From Lachnospiraceae bacterium NK4A144 (lineage in GTDB: Bacteria > Bacillota > Clostridia > Lachnospirales > Lachnospiraceae): 64,000 nucleotides of DNA. The stretch lies in contig AUJT01000001.1 of the NCBI GenBank assembly GCA_000424365.1, positions 124,001-188,000 of the forward strand, given 5' to 3'. A program made the position numbers and the translations under genes. Shown here in pieces: positions 15,860 through 24,303 of the stretch (within the stretch, counting starts at the first letter, position 1; each line of letters begins with the position of its first letter). The notes below the pieces were generated by a model that saw only the letters and a list, made by a program, of their open reading frames with translations, made no database searches and had not been told where the DNA came from.

Positions 15860-16243
15860 ATGGGGAGAGTACAAATGCAGACTGAATTTGAATTTGAGCT
15901 TCCGAAAGGATATGTCGATCCGTCGGGAGAGGTACATAAAACAGGAAAAATGAGACTTGCAACGGCAGCAGACGAGATTCTGCCGCTAAGAGATCCGAGA
16001 GTACAGGCAAATTCTTCATATTTAACGATCATATTACTTTCAAGAGTGATCACACAGCTCGGAACACTTCCGAAGGTGTCAAATCAGATAATCGAGAATC
16101 TGTTTACGATGGATCTTGCATATCTGCAGGATTTTTATCAGAGGATAAACATGAAGGAGATGCCTTCATATAAAGTAACCTGTCCGGAGTGCGGAAAAGA
16201 GTTTGAGGTTCCGCTGGATTTTTTATTGAATCAGGGCTTGTAA
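15860..16243 (+). CDS. Small tail-assembly/baseplate-like protein; zero-frame product of a likely -1 frameshift gene
   Basis: A 127-residue protein of the type found after the tube gene in injection-system loci (MQTEFEFELPKGYVD, LATAADEILPLRDPRVQ, YLQDFYQRIN). It resembles T4-baseplate-like or phage tail-assembly small proteins. A CPEC pair near residue 110 may bind metal. I take ATG 15860, with AGAGG upstream; ATG 15875 with GGGGAG is also possible. Seven codons before its stop lies the slippery heptamer T TTT TTA (16219-16225) in the correct phase. A -1 shift there would extend the protein by 64 residues into the DUF6760 frame. The short form would then be the abundant product and the long form the minor one. 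Confidence 0.88.
   Translation: MGRVQMQTEFEFELPKGYVDPSGEVHKTGKMRLATAADEILPLRDPRVQANSSYLTIILLSRVITQLGTLPKVSNQIIENLFTMDLAYLQDFYQRINMKEMPSYKVTCPECGKEFEVPLDFLLNQGL
16219..16225 (+). promoter_or_regulatory. -1 ribosomal frameshift site (T TTT TTA)
   Basis: The heptamer is in the zero frame as GAT TTT TTA, exactly the X XXY YYZ arrangement. Five nucleotides later a possible nested stem begins: TCAGG (16231-16235), an inner GCT-TGTA-AGC and CCTGA (16252-16256). The zero-frame stop is at 16241-16243. Confidence 0.7.
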
Positions 16244-16419
16244 GCTATCCACCTGACAGGCTCTATGAAGAGATGGCATTTCTCGCATATTATCTGCATT
16301 GGAATCAGGATGATCTCATGAATATGGATCATAGGGAAAGGCGCAGATGGTGCAGAGAGATATCGCTCATTAACAGAAAACTTAGTGGAGAAGATAAAAA
16401 CAGGATTGAATTTAAGTAA
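16225..16419 (+). CDS. DUF6760-type small protein, read as the -1 frame extension
   Basis: This 64-codon frame encodes the DUF6760 pattern found in extracellular contractile injection loci: YPPDRLYEEMAFLAYYLHW, then MDHRERRRWCREISLINRKL. The frame is open from 16207 but has no ATG, GTG or TTG before the conserved YPPDRLYEE start and no ribosome site. The first ATG would remove the conserved N terminus. The -1 slip at 16219-16225 joins it in phase to the preceding gene, giving a fusion of about 186 residues. Its job is probably in tail assembly, by analogy with lambda GT, which bridges chaperone and tape measure. Independent initiation at an ATT codon (16225) is the alternative. Confidence 0.8.
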   Translation: MESGLVSYPPDRLYEEMAFLAYYLHWNQDDLMNMDHRERRRWCREISLINRKLSGEDKNRIEFK

Positions 16420-16429
16420 GGGTTAAAAT

Positions 16430-16960
16430 ATGCCAGATGCAGAACTTTTGCGTTCCTTTAGATTTAGAGTGACGCTTAGCGGAGAAGGATATACAAAGGA
16501 TGGAGAGAGCGAGCCGGAGGACGCTGCTTTTTCCGAATGTTCCGGTATAAGGGTTGTGAATCATGTTCTCCGTATGCGAAGCGGAGCTGATGAACGCGGA
16601 GCGCAGGGAGTAGTTCCGGCTACGGTTGAGTACAGCAATCTGACGTTGACTCGCGGAGTTACATTCGGCAACCGGTTCCTTGACTGGGTATTTAGCTGTT
16701 TTCCTACATTTGAGGGAGGCGCAAATGAAAAAAAGGCAGTCAGGAAGACAATACATATAGTTGTCCTTACGGAAGAAGGTAAGGAAGGCGTTGCCTGGGA
16801 TCTTTACGGCGCTTATCCGGTTTCTTATTCCTTGGGAAATATGAGTTCATTAAATAGCGGAGTACTTATGGAATCGATCGAATTTGCTTATTCGGGGTTT
16901 GAAAGACGTGCTCCGGGTGAAGAGGAATTAAAAAAGAAATTGGCTAGTAATAATACTTGA
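16430..16960 (+). CDS. Inner tube paralogue 2 (gp19-like, Afp5/Pvc5 type)
   Basis: A 176-residue gp19-like protein. It has FRFRVTLSGEG at the N terminus, FSECSGIRV, the strand block VEYSNLTLTRGVTFGNRFLDW and the C-terminal MESIEFAYSGF. It differs from tube protein 1 by a longer N-terminal loop and a Lys/Glu-rich tail (EEELKKKLAS). In Afp/PVC the second and third tube paralogues form the tube end and the tube-to-baseplate adaptor, and the same role is inferred here. It starts 11 nt after the DUF6760 stop. Confidence 0.9.
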   Translation: MPDAELLRSFRFRVTLSGEGYTKDGESEPEDAAFSECSGIRVVNHVLRMRSGADERGAQGVVPATVEYSNLTLTRGVTFGNRFLDWVFSCFPTFEGGANEKKAVRKTIHIVVLTEEGKEGVAWDLYGAYPVSYSLGNMSSLNSGVLMESIEFAYSGFERRAPGEEELKKKLASNNT

Positions 16961-16964
16961 TCCT

Positions 16965-17005
16965 AGTACCGTCCAAGAATGCGAAGCATGATTGGTAACG
17001 GTACT
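16965..17005 (+). promoter_or_regulatory. Strong intergenic hairpin between tube paralogues
   Basis: AGTACCGT-CCAA-ga-ATGC (16965-16982), loop GAA, GCAT-ga-TTGG-ta-ACGGTACT (16986-17005). Outer and inner stems pair perfectly. No T-run follows on the plus strand, so mRNA processing or stabilisation is more likely than termination. Confidence 0.55.
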
Positions 17006-17062
17006 GGAAACAGATCGGTATCAGTCAAATAAGAATTTGTGTTTGACGATGAGGGATAGGAT

Positions 17063-17521
17063 ATGCAGGAACAGAAAGTAACTGAAAAATATGTTTCCGG
17101 TGCCTATTTTGAAGTTTCGTTTGGAGTTATTGGAGGTATTGTCGGAGCTTTATCGGGGCTAAGCGGCAGATTTACTTCAGTAAGCGGTTTGGGAATGGAA
17201 GTCAGCTATCAGACCTATTACGAGGGTGGATCAATGGCACCGAATTTTCTGCTGGATAAAGGTGTACCACAGAGACTGGTACTGGAACAGGGAACGGTGA
17301 CAGACACAGACTCATTTGCCATGTGGATGAAGCTCGTAAATTCCGGAATGAGCATCTCGATGGACGGAGAAATAACCTTGAAGGATGCAGCAGGCAGAAA
17401 AGTCAGGTCCTGGAGCATAAACAGTGCGGTCCTTGTAAGTTACAGCGGACCTGTACTAAACAGTAATTCGCCATCGTTGGCAGTTAGTAGAATAGAATTC
17501 ATGTATGGAGGCTGCACTTGA
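17063..17521 (+). CDS. Inner tube paralogue 3 (gp19-like initiator/adaptor)
   Basis: A 152-residue third gp19-like protein. It has the N-terminal strand GAYFEVSFGVIGG, the FTSVSGLGMEVSYQTYYEGG block and the closing strand SLAVSRIEFMYGGC. The segment between strands is hydrophobic and glycine-rich (VIGGIVGALSGLSG), unusual for a tube subunit. It probably sits at the baseplate end of the tube, as Afp5-type proteins do. Its stop overlaps the TTG start of the giant repetitive protein by 4 nt. Confidence 0.85.
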   Translation: MQEQKVTEKYVSGAYFEVSFGVIGGIVGALSGLSGRFTSVSGLGMEVSYQTYYEGGSMAPNFLLDKGVPQRLVLEQGTVTDTDSFAMWMKLVNSGMSISMDGEITLKDAAGRKVRSWSINSAVLVSYSGPVLNSNSPSLAVSRIEFMYGGCT

Positions 17522-20500
17522 GAGAAGACGGTTCTATCGCAATGACAAAATTAAATATGTCAGTGGTCGACAGGAATCGTCTTATTAGTCCTGAGGCACT
17601 GCTCGTGGAGAGCTTTACACAGCAGATACTGGACAGAGTAAGGGGAAATCAGAATTTTTTTCCGTATGAGGAACTTGAGTTTCTGGATGAGTCTCAGGAT
17701 GAAGAAAATAAAAGTGAAGCCGTGACCGAGATCAATCTGAGCTACGATCTGACTTTTGAGATGGTCGAAGCTCATCTACATGCGCTTGAAAATGAAGCAG
17801 GAAAGCTCACTCACGAAGCGCAGGAAATCCTTAGCAGAGCGGATATGGTTATCCGCGAAAGTGAAAAGAACAGTAAGAGCGGAATAAGTAGTAAAGATAG
17901 CATAGATAAGACTGCTTATATAGAGCGACTTAATGAAGTTTCAAAAGAACGGCTTCGTCTGATCCATGAAAGACAGAAAGTCATAGCTTCAGAAAAGCGC
18001 ATACTGGAGCGAAGCCGGACAAATCTTGAAAATAATTCGAGGTATAGTGTTTCGCCTTCGGTAAAAAGAATACTGGAATATAAAAAAGCGGAGGAGAAAA
18101 GAACCGGAGGAAGAAATAATGAGAGTAATACTGGAAATAACAGAACTTTAGATAATTCCAAGAGTTCAGTAAAAAATATAACTAACGATGATACATATAA
18201 TAATGTATCAGTAAGTGATAGAAAAATTGATAATACCTCTGCAATTCACAGAGATGAAGTACAGAGGATCAACCTAAATTCGTCAGGTGATGAGCAAAAA
18301 AATGTAACGGTTCCATTAGAGAATATTCATGAGCTGAATAGCGGAATAACTTCGACAGACATCTCGTTTGAAACAAAGAAGGAATCGTTTCCGACTGAAT
18401 TTTCGCATGAAGTGCAGACGGTAACTAATCCGTTGGAAATCACGCATGAAATGCAGACAGTAACTAACCCGTTAGAAATCACGCATGAAATGCAGACGGT
18501 GATCGATGCGTCATCAGAACTGTCTCCTGAAATGCTGGCGGCATACTCACCGGAAGAACTGATAAATCTTGAGATGCAAAATTTTTCTCAGGATGATGGA
18601 TTAAGTGTAAAACGTGGCGAAAGTAGAAATACTGAAATAGATAGAAAAAGTCACGGAAATGCTTTGAGAGGCTCGATTAAAGGAAAAGAGTTCGTTAGCT
18701 CAAAAAATACCGTAGACTCAGATTATATAAGGAATGATAAATCCGTTGGAAATAATATAAATTCGGATATTTCAAGGAGTAAAGCAGATAATAGATCCAA
18801 AGAAAATCAAAATGCAAGTATTCAGAAGCAGAAGGAATCTGAACACTTACATACAAACTTTAACGCATCAGTAAGTGGTGGAAGTATTGATAGAACTTCA
18901 ACAACTGATATACCTTCCGAGAAAATTCGCAGTACATCACACGAAAGAGAGAATTTATCAACTAATAAAAACTCATCTGAGAATGAACAAAAAAATGCAG
19001 ATGATATAAGAACCAAAGATGTAAGAAGCACTTCGTCAGAGCATTACGATGAGTCGAAAAAAGTAAATATTTCGTCAAAATATTCAGATGAGACGAAAAA
19101 CGTAACTGCTCCGTCAGGATATTCAAATGAGATGAAAAGCGTAACTGCTCCGTCAGAGTATCCTTATGAGACGAAAAGCGTAAATGTTCCGCCAGAGTAT
19201 TTCAATGAGACTAAAAACGGAATAGCTACGAAAGATATCTCTAATGAAATAAAGAAGGGGATGTCTACGATAACTAATCCCTTGGAACTTTCTCATGAGA
19301 TGAAGACAATGACGGATCCGCTGGAACTTTCTCATGAAATGAAGACGGTGACAGCTTCGTCAGAATTATCTCATGAAATGAAGACGATGAACGCTCCGTC
19401 AGAATTGTCTCCTGAGATGTTGGCAGCATACTCGCCTGAAGAACTGGTTAATCTTGAGATGCCGGAGTTTTCTCAGAATGATGCCGGCTTGAGTGTGAGA
19501 CGTGGAATAGATAGAAATATTGGCACAGATCGATATATGCGTGAAAACACTCAAGGATATTCACTTCATGGAAATGCGTCAGATAGTTCAAAGAGTTCCG
19601 TAAATTCGGAATTTATAAAGAATAATAAATTCACCGGAAATAATAGATCCGAGGATATTTCAAAAGATAAAGCAAATAATACACCTAAAGAAAATGCAAA
19701 TGTAACTATTCAGAAACAGAAGGGGTCTGAACGGTTACATAGGAACTCTAATTTATCAATAAGTAGTGAAAGTACTGATAAAACTATAACAACTCATACG
19801 CCTTACGAGAAAATACGCAGTACATCTCACAGAAGTGAAAGTGATAGAAAGAAATTATCAGATGATAAAAAATCATCTGATAATGATCAAAAAAATGCAG
19901 ATGACAGAAGAACAAAAGATGTAAGAAATAGCATTTCGTCAGAGCATTCTCATGAGATGAATAATGGAATAACTTCGTCGGATATCTCACATGAAACAAA
20001 GAAGAAAGCTTTCCCGACAGAGTTTTCACATGAAATGACAACGATAACTAACCCGTCAGAACTTTCTCATGAAATGAAGATGATGACAGATCCATCAGAG
20101 CTTTCCCCGGAAATGCTGGCAGCATACTCACCGGAAGAACTGATAAATCTGGAGATTTCGGATAGGGTTCAGGATGAAGATGGATCAAATGCGAGTGGTC
20201 GATCAAATGCGAGTGGTCGGTCATATGCAAACGTTCGGTTAGATGCAAACGTTCGATCAGATGTAAAGGGTAACAGAAACACATCTGGAATTCGTTCAAA
20301 TTTTTCAAATATCACAGAACTTCTGAAGGGGCTTGAAAAGGAAAACGCAGAAGTAAAGAGCGATGATAAAGCGGATACGGGAAATAAAAATAAGAAAATA
20401 GAATCATCAGTCCGTGATATCACCATCCGTGAAGCCCAAAAGCAATATGAACTGCTTAAAGAGAAGTTACCGGAAAAGTTTTTATCTGAGATTGGTGACT

Positions 20501-21483
20501 ATGGACCGACAGAGTTAAGTAATCTTGTCATAGAGCATGAAGAAAAAAACGATCCTTCATTGACAAGAAATCATAGTAAAAAGAGTTCGGATATTTCGTC
20601 TAGAGATAGCATCAATAGCAATAATAGAGAATACAGTACAAATAGCGTTACGGATAGAGATACGTTAGTGAGGGGGTCAAACAATAACAAATCATCAGAG
20701 CGTATGGAAAGTTCAAAAAGACCAGATAACATACAAAATATACGCGACCAACATTCATCTATCGATACTGAAATCTTAAAGAAGCTATCCTCTTCAAAAG
20801 ATATATCCGGAGTAATTCTTCTAAAAAAGGGAAGCATTGGACACAATGTTCAAAAAAATGCAGGAAGGATCGGAATGTCAGGTGGCATGACGGTAAAGCT
20901 TCTACAACCAATGGAAGCACAGGCAATACAGCAAAAGATCAATGGAGATACACAGGTGCAGTACGTACCCATTGCGATGGACTACGGTACTTCATATCCG
21001 GATCTCTTAAAAAGCATGATAGACAAAGAGATAGAGACCGGAGCACATAGACCCATGAGAGATATCGTACAGAACAGAAACTCAAGTACCTCTGCTGACA
21101 AGTTCATAAGGGGTGAGGTTGAGGAAGTAACCGTGGATGATACGCCTGCGATGACAACCTGGAATAATCCTATGACAAACAGAGCCGGAGGAAGCATGCA
21201 GACTCTCGCAAATCGCAGCATGAATACTCTTCATGCGGATGAAGCTGTGAGACAGGCAATGGAAAATCCGGTGAATTGGGTGAATCCGGCATTTGCAGGA
21301 TACGGTGCGCCGGAGAGTCTGACATTTAAGAATAACGGAAATATCGGAGACGATCAGTCAAAGCCGCAGCAAAGAAGAGAAGCAAGGATCAGTGAAGCAG
21401 AGATCAGGCGCACAGCCGATCGGGTATTCAAGATGGTCGAAGAACGTATCCGTAAGGAACGACGCAGGATCGGACGTATTTAA
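17518..21483 (+). CDS. Giant repetitive low-complexity protein of the injection system
   Basis: A 1321-residue protein beginning at TTG 17518, chosen because GGAGG lies 6 nt upstream. The N terminus (about 1-190) is ordered and helical. Residues about 190-960 are Ser/Asn/Lys/Asp-rich and contain long internal duplications. The C-terminal 250 residues are conserved-looking and end in a strongly basic helix (EIRRTADRVFKMVEERIRKE). Proteins with a variable middle and such a terminal helix occur in other eCIS loci between the tube and LysM genes; their role is not settled. It has no TM segment. It could be a length ruler, a tether or a scaffold. Base composition is AT-richer than the neighbours. 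Confidence 0.75.
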   Translation: MREDGSIAMTKLNMSVVDRNRLISPEALLVESFTQQILDRVRGNQNFFPYEELEFLDESQDEENKSEAVTEINLSYDLTFEMVEAHLHALENEAGKLTHEAQEILSRADMVIRESEKNSKSGISSKDSIDKTAYIERLNEVSKERLRLIHERQKVIASEKRILERSRTNLENNSRYSVSPSVKRILEYKKAEEKRTGGRNNESNTGNNRTLDNSKSSVKNITNDDTYNNVSVSDRKIDNTSAIHRDEVQRINLNSSGDEQKNVTVPLENIHELNSGITSTDISFETKKESFPTEFSHEVQTVTNPLEITHEMQTVTNPLEITHEMQTVIDASSELSPEMLAAYSPEELINLEMQNFSQDDGLSVKRGESRNTEIDRKSHGNALRGSIKGKEFVSSKNTVDSDYIRNDKSVGNNINSDISRSKADNRSKENQNASIQKQKESEHLHTNFNASVSGGSIDRTSTTDIPSEKIRSTSHERENLSTNKNSSENEQKNADDIRTKDVRSTSSEHYDESKKVNISSKYSDETKNVTAPSGYSNEMKSVTAPSEYPYETKSVNVPPEYFNETKNGIATKDISNEIKKGMSTITNPLELSHEMKTMTDPLELSHEMKTVTASSELSHEMKTMNAPSELSPEMLAAYSPEELVNLEMPEFSQNDAGLSVRRGIDRNIGTDRYMRENTQGYSLHGNASDSSKSSVNSEFIKNNKFTGNNRSEDISKDKANNTPKENANVTIQKQKGSERLHRNSNLSISSESTDKTITTHTPYEKIRSTSHRSESDRKKLSDDKKSSDNDQKNADDRRTKDVRNSISSEHSHEMNNGITSSDISHETKKKAFPTEFSHEMTTITNPSELSHEMKMMTDPSELSPEMLAAYSPEELINLEISDRVQDEDGSNASGRSNASGRSYANVRLDANVRSDVKGNRNTSGIRSNFSNITELLKGLEKENAEVKSDDKADTGNKNKKIESSVRDITIREAQKQYELLKEKLPEKFLSEIGDYGPTELSNLVIEHEEKNDPSLTRNHSKKSSDISSRDSINSNNREYSTNSVTDRDTLVRGSNNNKSSERMESSKRPDNIQNIRDQHSSIDTEILKKLSSSKDISGVILLKKGSIGHNVQKNAGRIGMSGGMTVKLLQPMEAQAIQQKINGDTQVQYVPIAMDYGTSYPDLLKSMIDKEIETGAHRPMRDIVQNRNSSTSADKFIRGEVEEVTVDDTPAMTTWNNPMTNRAGGSMQTLANRSMNTLHADEAVRQAMENPVNWVNPAFAGYGAPESLTFKNNGNIGDDQSKPQQRREARISEAEIRRTADRVFKMVEERIRKERRRIGRI
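18397..20157 (+). repeat. Internal tandem duplications in the giant protein gene
   Basis: The block SELSPEMLAAYSPEEL ends three repeat arrays, at about 18510-18575, 19399-19464 and 20092-20157. Each is preceded by short SHEMKT(M/V)T-type units. The long segments between blocks 1-2 and 2-3 are diverged copies of each other (shared GLSVxRG, ENxNxxIQKQK, EKIRSTSH and QKNADD-R-TKDVR), implying an old duplication of roughly 0.7-0.9 kb. Confidence 0.85.
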
Positions 21484-21513
21484 CACCGGTCTGATGATAA
21501 GGAGGGATTGCCT

Positions 21514-22242
21514 TTGTATGCAGGATCCGGAAATTTGAATATGGATACGCCGGTCAGGAAAATGAAGATCACAAACATGATCACGAAGAAAAAATTCTAC
21601 GTGGAATACAATCCTACGACATATCAGTTATCAAAAAATGCAGAGTTCGGTATGGATCCGGCGTTTGATTCTGATACTCCGGCGGTTCAGTTTACTTATG
21701 GTACAGTTGAGACCTTGTCGATGCAGCTGTTCTTTGACAGCTTTTCAACAGGTGTAAAAAATGCCCCATCGGTAGCGGATGGATTGAAACTCAAGGGATC
21801 ACAGGTAGTAAATAGTTTGGCAAAGTTTTTTGATGTGCGGGAGCTGACAGATAAGGTCTACGGCCTCATGCAGATAGAGCCAAGCGCACATATCCCTCCG
21901 CTTGTAAAGGTTGAATGGTCGAGTTTGCAGTTTGAAGGGTTCTTAAAAAGCTGCAACGTGAACCTCATAAAGTTTTCAGATATGGGCATACCGGTTAGAG
22001 CGACCATGGATTGTGTATTTTTCAGATTCACAAAAATGGGTGCAAAGGTAAAGATGAATCCCTTTGGCTCACCAGATACTGCTAAGTTCAGAACTATTGA
22101 ACAGGGACAGTCACTATGGTCATACGCATCCTCCGAGTACGGTGATCCCGGACAGTGGAGAGCTATCGCAGAAGCAAATAACATCAGCAATCCAAGGATA
22201 CTTAGAAGCGGAAAGATGATCAGAGTGCCTGCGATCGAATAG
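21514..22242 (+). CDS. LysM-domain baseplate protein (Afp7/Pvc7, gp53-like)
   Basis: A 242-residue protein joining tube hub and baseplate wedges. The N-terminal two thirds carry the family pattern (EYNPTTYQLSKNAEFG, LSMQLFFDSF, VKVEWSSLQFEGFL). A C-terminal LysM domain (TIEQGQSLWSYASSEYGDPGQ ... SGKMIRVP) covers residues about 192-242. In phage and eCIS this domain mediates protein contact within the baseplate, though peptidoglycan binding is possible. TTG 21514 has GGAGG at 8-nt spacing, while TTG 21508 is too close to that site; ATG 21541 is a further option. Confidence 0.92.
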   Translation: MYAGSGNLNMDTPVRKMKITNMITKKKFYVEYNPTTYQLSKNAEFGMDPAFDSDTPAVQFTYGTVETLSMQLFFDSFSTGVKNAPSVADGLKLKGSQVVNSLAKFFDVRELTDKVYGLMQIEPSAHIPPLVKVEWSSLQFEGFLKSCNVNLIKFSDMGIPVRATMDCVFFRFTKMGAKVKMNPFGSPDTAKFRTIEQGQSLWSYASSEYGDPGQWRAIAEANNISNPRILRSGKMIRVPAIE

Positions 22243-22250
22243 GAAAGCAT

Positions 22251-23372
22251 ATGGGCGGATTTGATAAAAGCGGGAACTATGACGTTGAAAGTCTCGAAAA
22301 AAAATATGATTCTTTCATGTCTCCCACAGCAGAGATAAAGGTCGGGTCTACAAATATCGACGGGATGAAGATTCCCATAACATATCTAAAAGTCCAGCAG
22401 ACAGTGAGAAACAGAGCCGGAACGGCAGAATTTCAGGTCTCAGGTATGTATGACTATGAGAAGGGAAAGTGGCTTGAAAGCCTTCTCGATGACATAGATG
22501 TAGGTGCAAAGGTCACTATAAAAATGGGATACATGAAATCCAAGAAGCAGGTGTTTTTCGGATATGTGGATTCCTTTGAAGTGACTTACAGCGGCGAACA
22601 TCAGCCCAGTATCACCGTGACTGCAATGGACGGCATGGGGCTCTTAATGAGCGGCGGTGAAAGAAAAGATTTTGGAAAGAAGACCACAAATGAAGTAGTT
22701 ACAGAACTTACAAATGATTGTAAAAGTGCAGGACTTGTAAATTCTGTGACGATAGATACGCTTCCGAAATTTACGACGCAGATACGAAAAGATACCAATT
22801 GCAGCAATTATGATTTCTTAAGTCAGATGGCTGAGATGTGTTTCGTAAACTTTTGCGTGATAAATGGGGAAATGCTTTTTTCCAATCTTATGAAAAACAC
22901 GTCTGCTCTCATAGAACTTACGCTTGGGCAGTGTCTTCTCGAATTTACAAGATCATCTGCGATGAACAGAAATTCCGTAGGTAAAGTAGTAGTCATAAGT
23001 AATGGAACAAAGGACAAAAAGGAAGTTCGGGGCGAAGCAAATGCTCCCGGAAAATTCGGCGGAAAGGGTGAAACCGCAGCAGAAAAAGTAAAGGGACTCG
23101 ATAAAACTACGAGAGTTCTCCGAATGAACTTCCTTCAGTCGGAAAAAGAATGTAAGGATATGGCACAAAATGTGCTTGATTATATGAATTTCGGTTTCGC
23201 CGGAGGCGGAGGCAGATGTATGGGGCTTCCGGACCTGATCCCGGGCAGATTCATAAAGATCAAGGGCGTAGATAAGAAATCAAACGGAAGTTATTTCATA
23301 AGCGAAGTTACACAGTCTTTGACAGAAGATGGTTATTATACAGAGTTTGAGGTGTGCGGATTAAGGGGATAA
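22251..23372 (+). CDS. Baseplate hub protein (gp27/gpD/VgrG N-terminal type)
   Basis: A 373-residue phage late-control D family protein that forms the trimeric hub above the spike. Typical segments are KIPITYLKVQQTVRNRAGTA, MGYMKSKKQVFFGYVDSFEV, ITVTAMDGMGLLM and the C-terminal RFIKIKGVDKKSNGSYFISEV. In Afp8/Pvc8 and T6SS VgrG, hub and spike are one polypeptide; here they are separate genes, 4 nt apart. Start at 22251 behind AGGAAAG. Confidence 0.92.
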   Translation: MGGFDKSGNYDVESLEKKYDSFMSPTAEIKVGSTNIDGMKIPITYLKVQQTVRNRAGTAEFQVSGMYDYEKGKWLESLLDDIDVGAKVTIKMGYMKSKKQVFFGYVDSFEVTYSGEHQPSITVTAMDGMGLLMSGGERKDFGKKTTNEVVTELTNDCKSAGLVNSVTIDTLPKFTTQIRKDTNCSNYDFLSQMAEMCFVNFCVINGEMLFSNLMKNTSALIELTLGQCLLEFTRSSAMNRNSVGKVVVISNGTKDKKEVRGEANAPGKFGGKGETAAEKVKGLDKTTRVLRMNFLQSEKECKDMAQNVLDYMNFGFAGGGGRCMGLPDLIPGRFIKIKGVDKKSNGSYFISEVTQSLTEDGYYTEFEVCGLRG

Positions 23373-23376
23373 AGAC

Positions 23377-24165
23377 GTGGCATTTGATTTTTACGACGGT
23401 GAATTAAGTCAGTTTGACGACATACAGAGGCGGTCGCTGAAAACAGGACTGACTCTCGCTCATGTGACAAATATTAAAGATCCGGAGAATAAAAACAGAG
23501 TTCTTTGCAAACCGGTCACAAATGATAACGAAAAGGCTGTGCTGGAAACCGAGTGGTGTGATGTGATACAGCCGCTTTCCGGTAAAAATGCGGGAACGTT
23601 TATATTTCCCTGTGTGGATGATCTGGTCCTCATAGGTTATCTCGACGGAGATCCGCATTGTCCGTATGTGATCGGCGGTGTCTGGGATCAGACAAGTACT
23701 GCTCCCTATACTATTCAGGATGGAAAAAATACTGAGTACAGTTTTAAGACACCCACCGGAACCGAGATACATATCCATGAGGAAAAAGACAAGCAAAAGA
23801 TCGAAGTAAAAACGCCAAAGGGCACACAGCTCGTTCTTGATGACGAAAAAGAAACAGTCACTGTTGAAGACAAAAATAAGAAAAATACCATAACACTAAA
23901 GTTAAAAGACGGTGAAATAGAAATAAAAGCCGACAAAAAACTGACCATGGCAGCAGGAAATACAAAACTTGAATTGACCTCCGACGGTAAGGCAACACTG
24001 GATGCCAAAGGAGATGTAACCCTGAAAGGTGCCAGCATAAAAGGCACCGCAACAGGTGCCATGGAACTAAAAGGTTCTTCGGCCACGGTCAACGCCACCG
24101 GTAAGCTCACTCTGAAAGGTGCGAGTGCTGATCTTAAGGGACCTACTGGAGTTAATATCAATTAA
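23377..24165 (+). CDS. Spike protein (gp5/VgrG C-terminal type) with beta-helix tail
   Basis: A 262-residue spike starting at GTG 23377. Residues about 20-120 form the gp5-like OB domain (VTNIKDPENKNRVLCKP, GTFIFPCVDDLVLIGYLDGDP, YVIGGVWD). Residues about 125-262 are short alternating strands (TPTGTEIHIHEEKDKQKIEV, DAKGDVTLKGASIKGTATG), as expected of a trimeric beta-helix needle. No lysozyme or effector domain is fused. The tip is probably capped by the DUF4280 PAAR-like protein encoded at 40326. It follows the hub gene by 4 nt. Confidence 0.94.
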   Translation: MAFDFYDGELSQFDDIQRRSLKTGLTLAHVTNIKDPENKNRVLCKPVTNDNEKAVLETEWCDVIQPLSGKNAGTFIFPCVDDLVLIGYLDGDPHCPYVIGGVWDQTSTAPYTIQDGKNTEYSFKTPTGTEIHIHEEKDKQKIEVKTPKGTQLVLDDEKETVTVEDKNKKNTITLKLKDGEIEIKADKKLTMAAGNTKLELTSDGKATLDAKGDVTLKGASIKGTATGAMELKGSSATVNATGKLTLKGASADLKGPTGVNIN

Positions 24166-24192
24166 ACTCGTCTTTTTTCCTGATAGCACATA

Positions 24193-24234
24193 TTCAAAAG
24201 CCTCGACGCAGCCCGCTGCGCCTTCGTTTTTGAA
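24193..24234 (+). promoter_or_regulatory. Stem-loop between spike and gp25 genes
   Basis: TTCAAAA (24193-24199) pairs with TTTTGAA (24228-24234), with an inner GCAG/CTGC stem around CCCG. It is the centre of a 138-nt gap within the operon. It may be an RNA processing site or a partial terminator that sets the ratio of spike to baseplate proteins. Confidence 0.45.
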
Positions 24235-24303
24235 CATGCACTCTCAGAAAAAAATACTTCGTTTAATCTGATATTAACTAATGATCATAGAGGAGAGAAG
24301 TAT

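Noticed and set aside
16965-17005. Hairpin between tube genes considered as a terminator
   Set aside because: No T-run on the plus strand and the locus continues with coupled genes, so I list it as an RNA structure only.
18397-20157. CRISPR array or tandem satellite
   Set aside because: The repeats are in frame, diverged and part of a single long coding region with coding-type substitutions.
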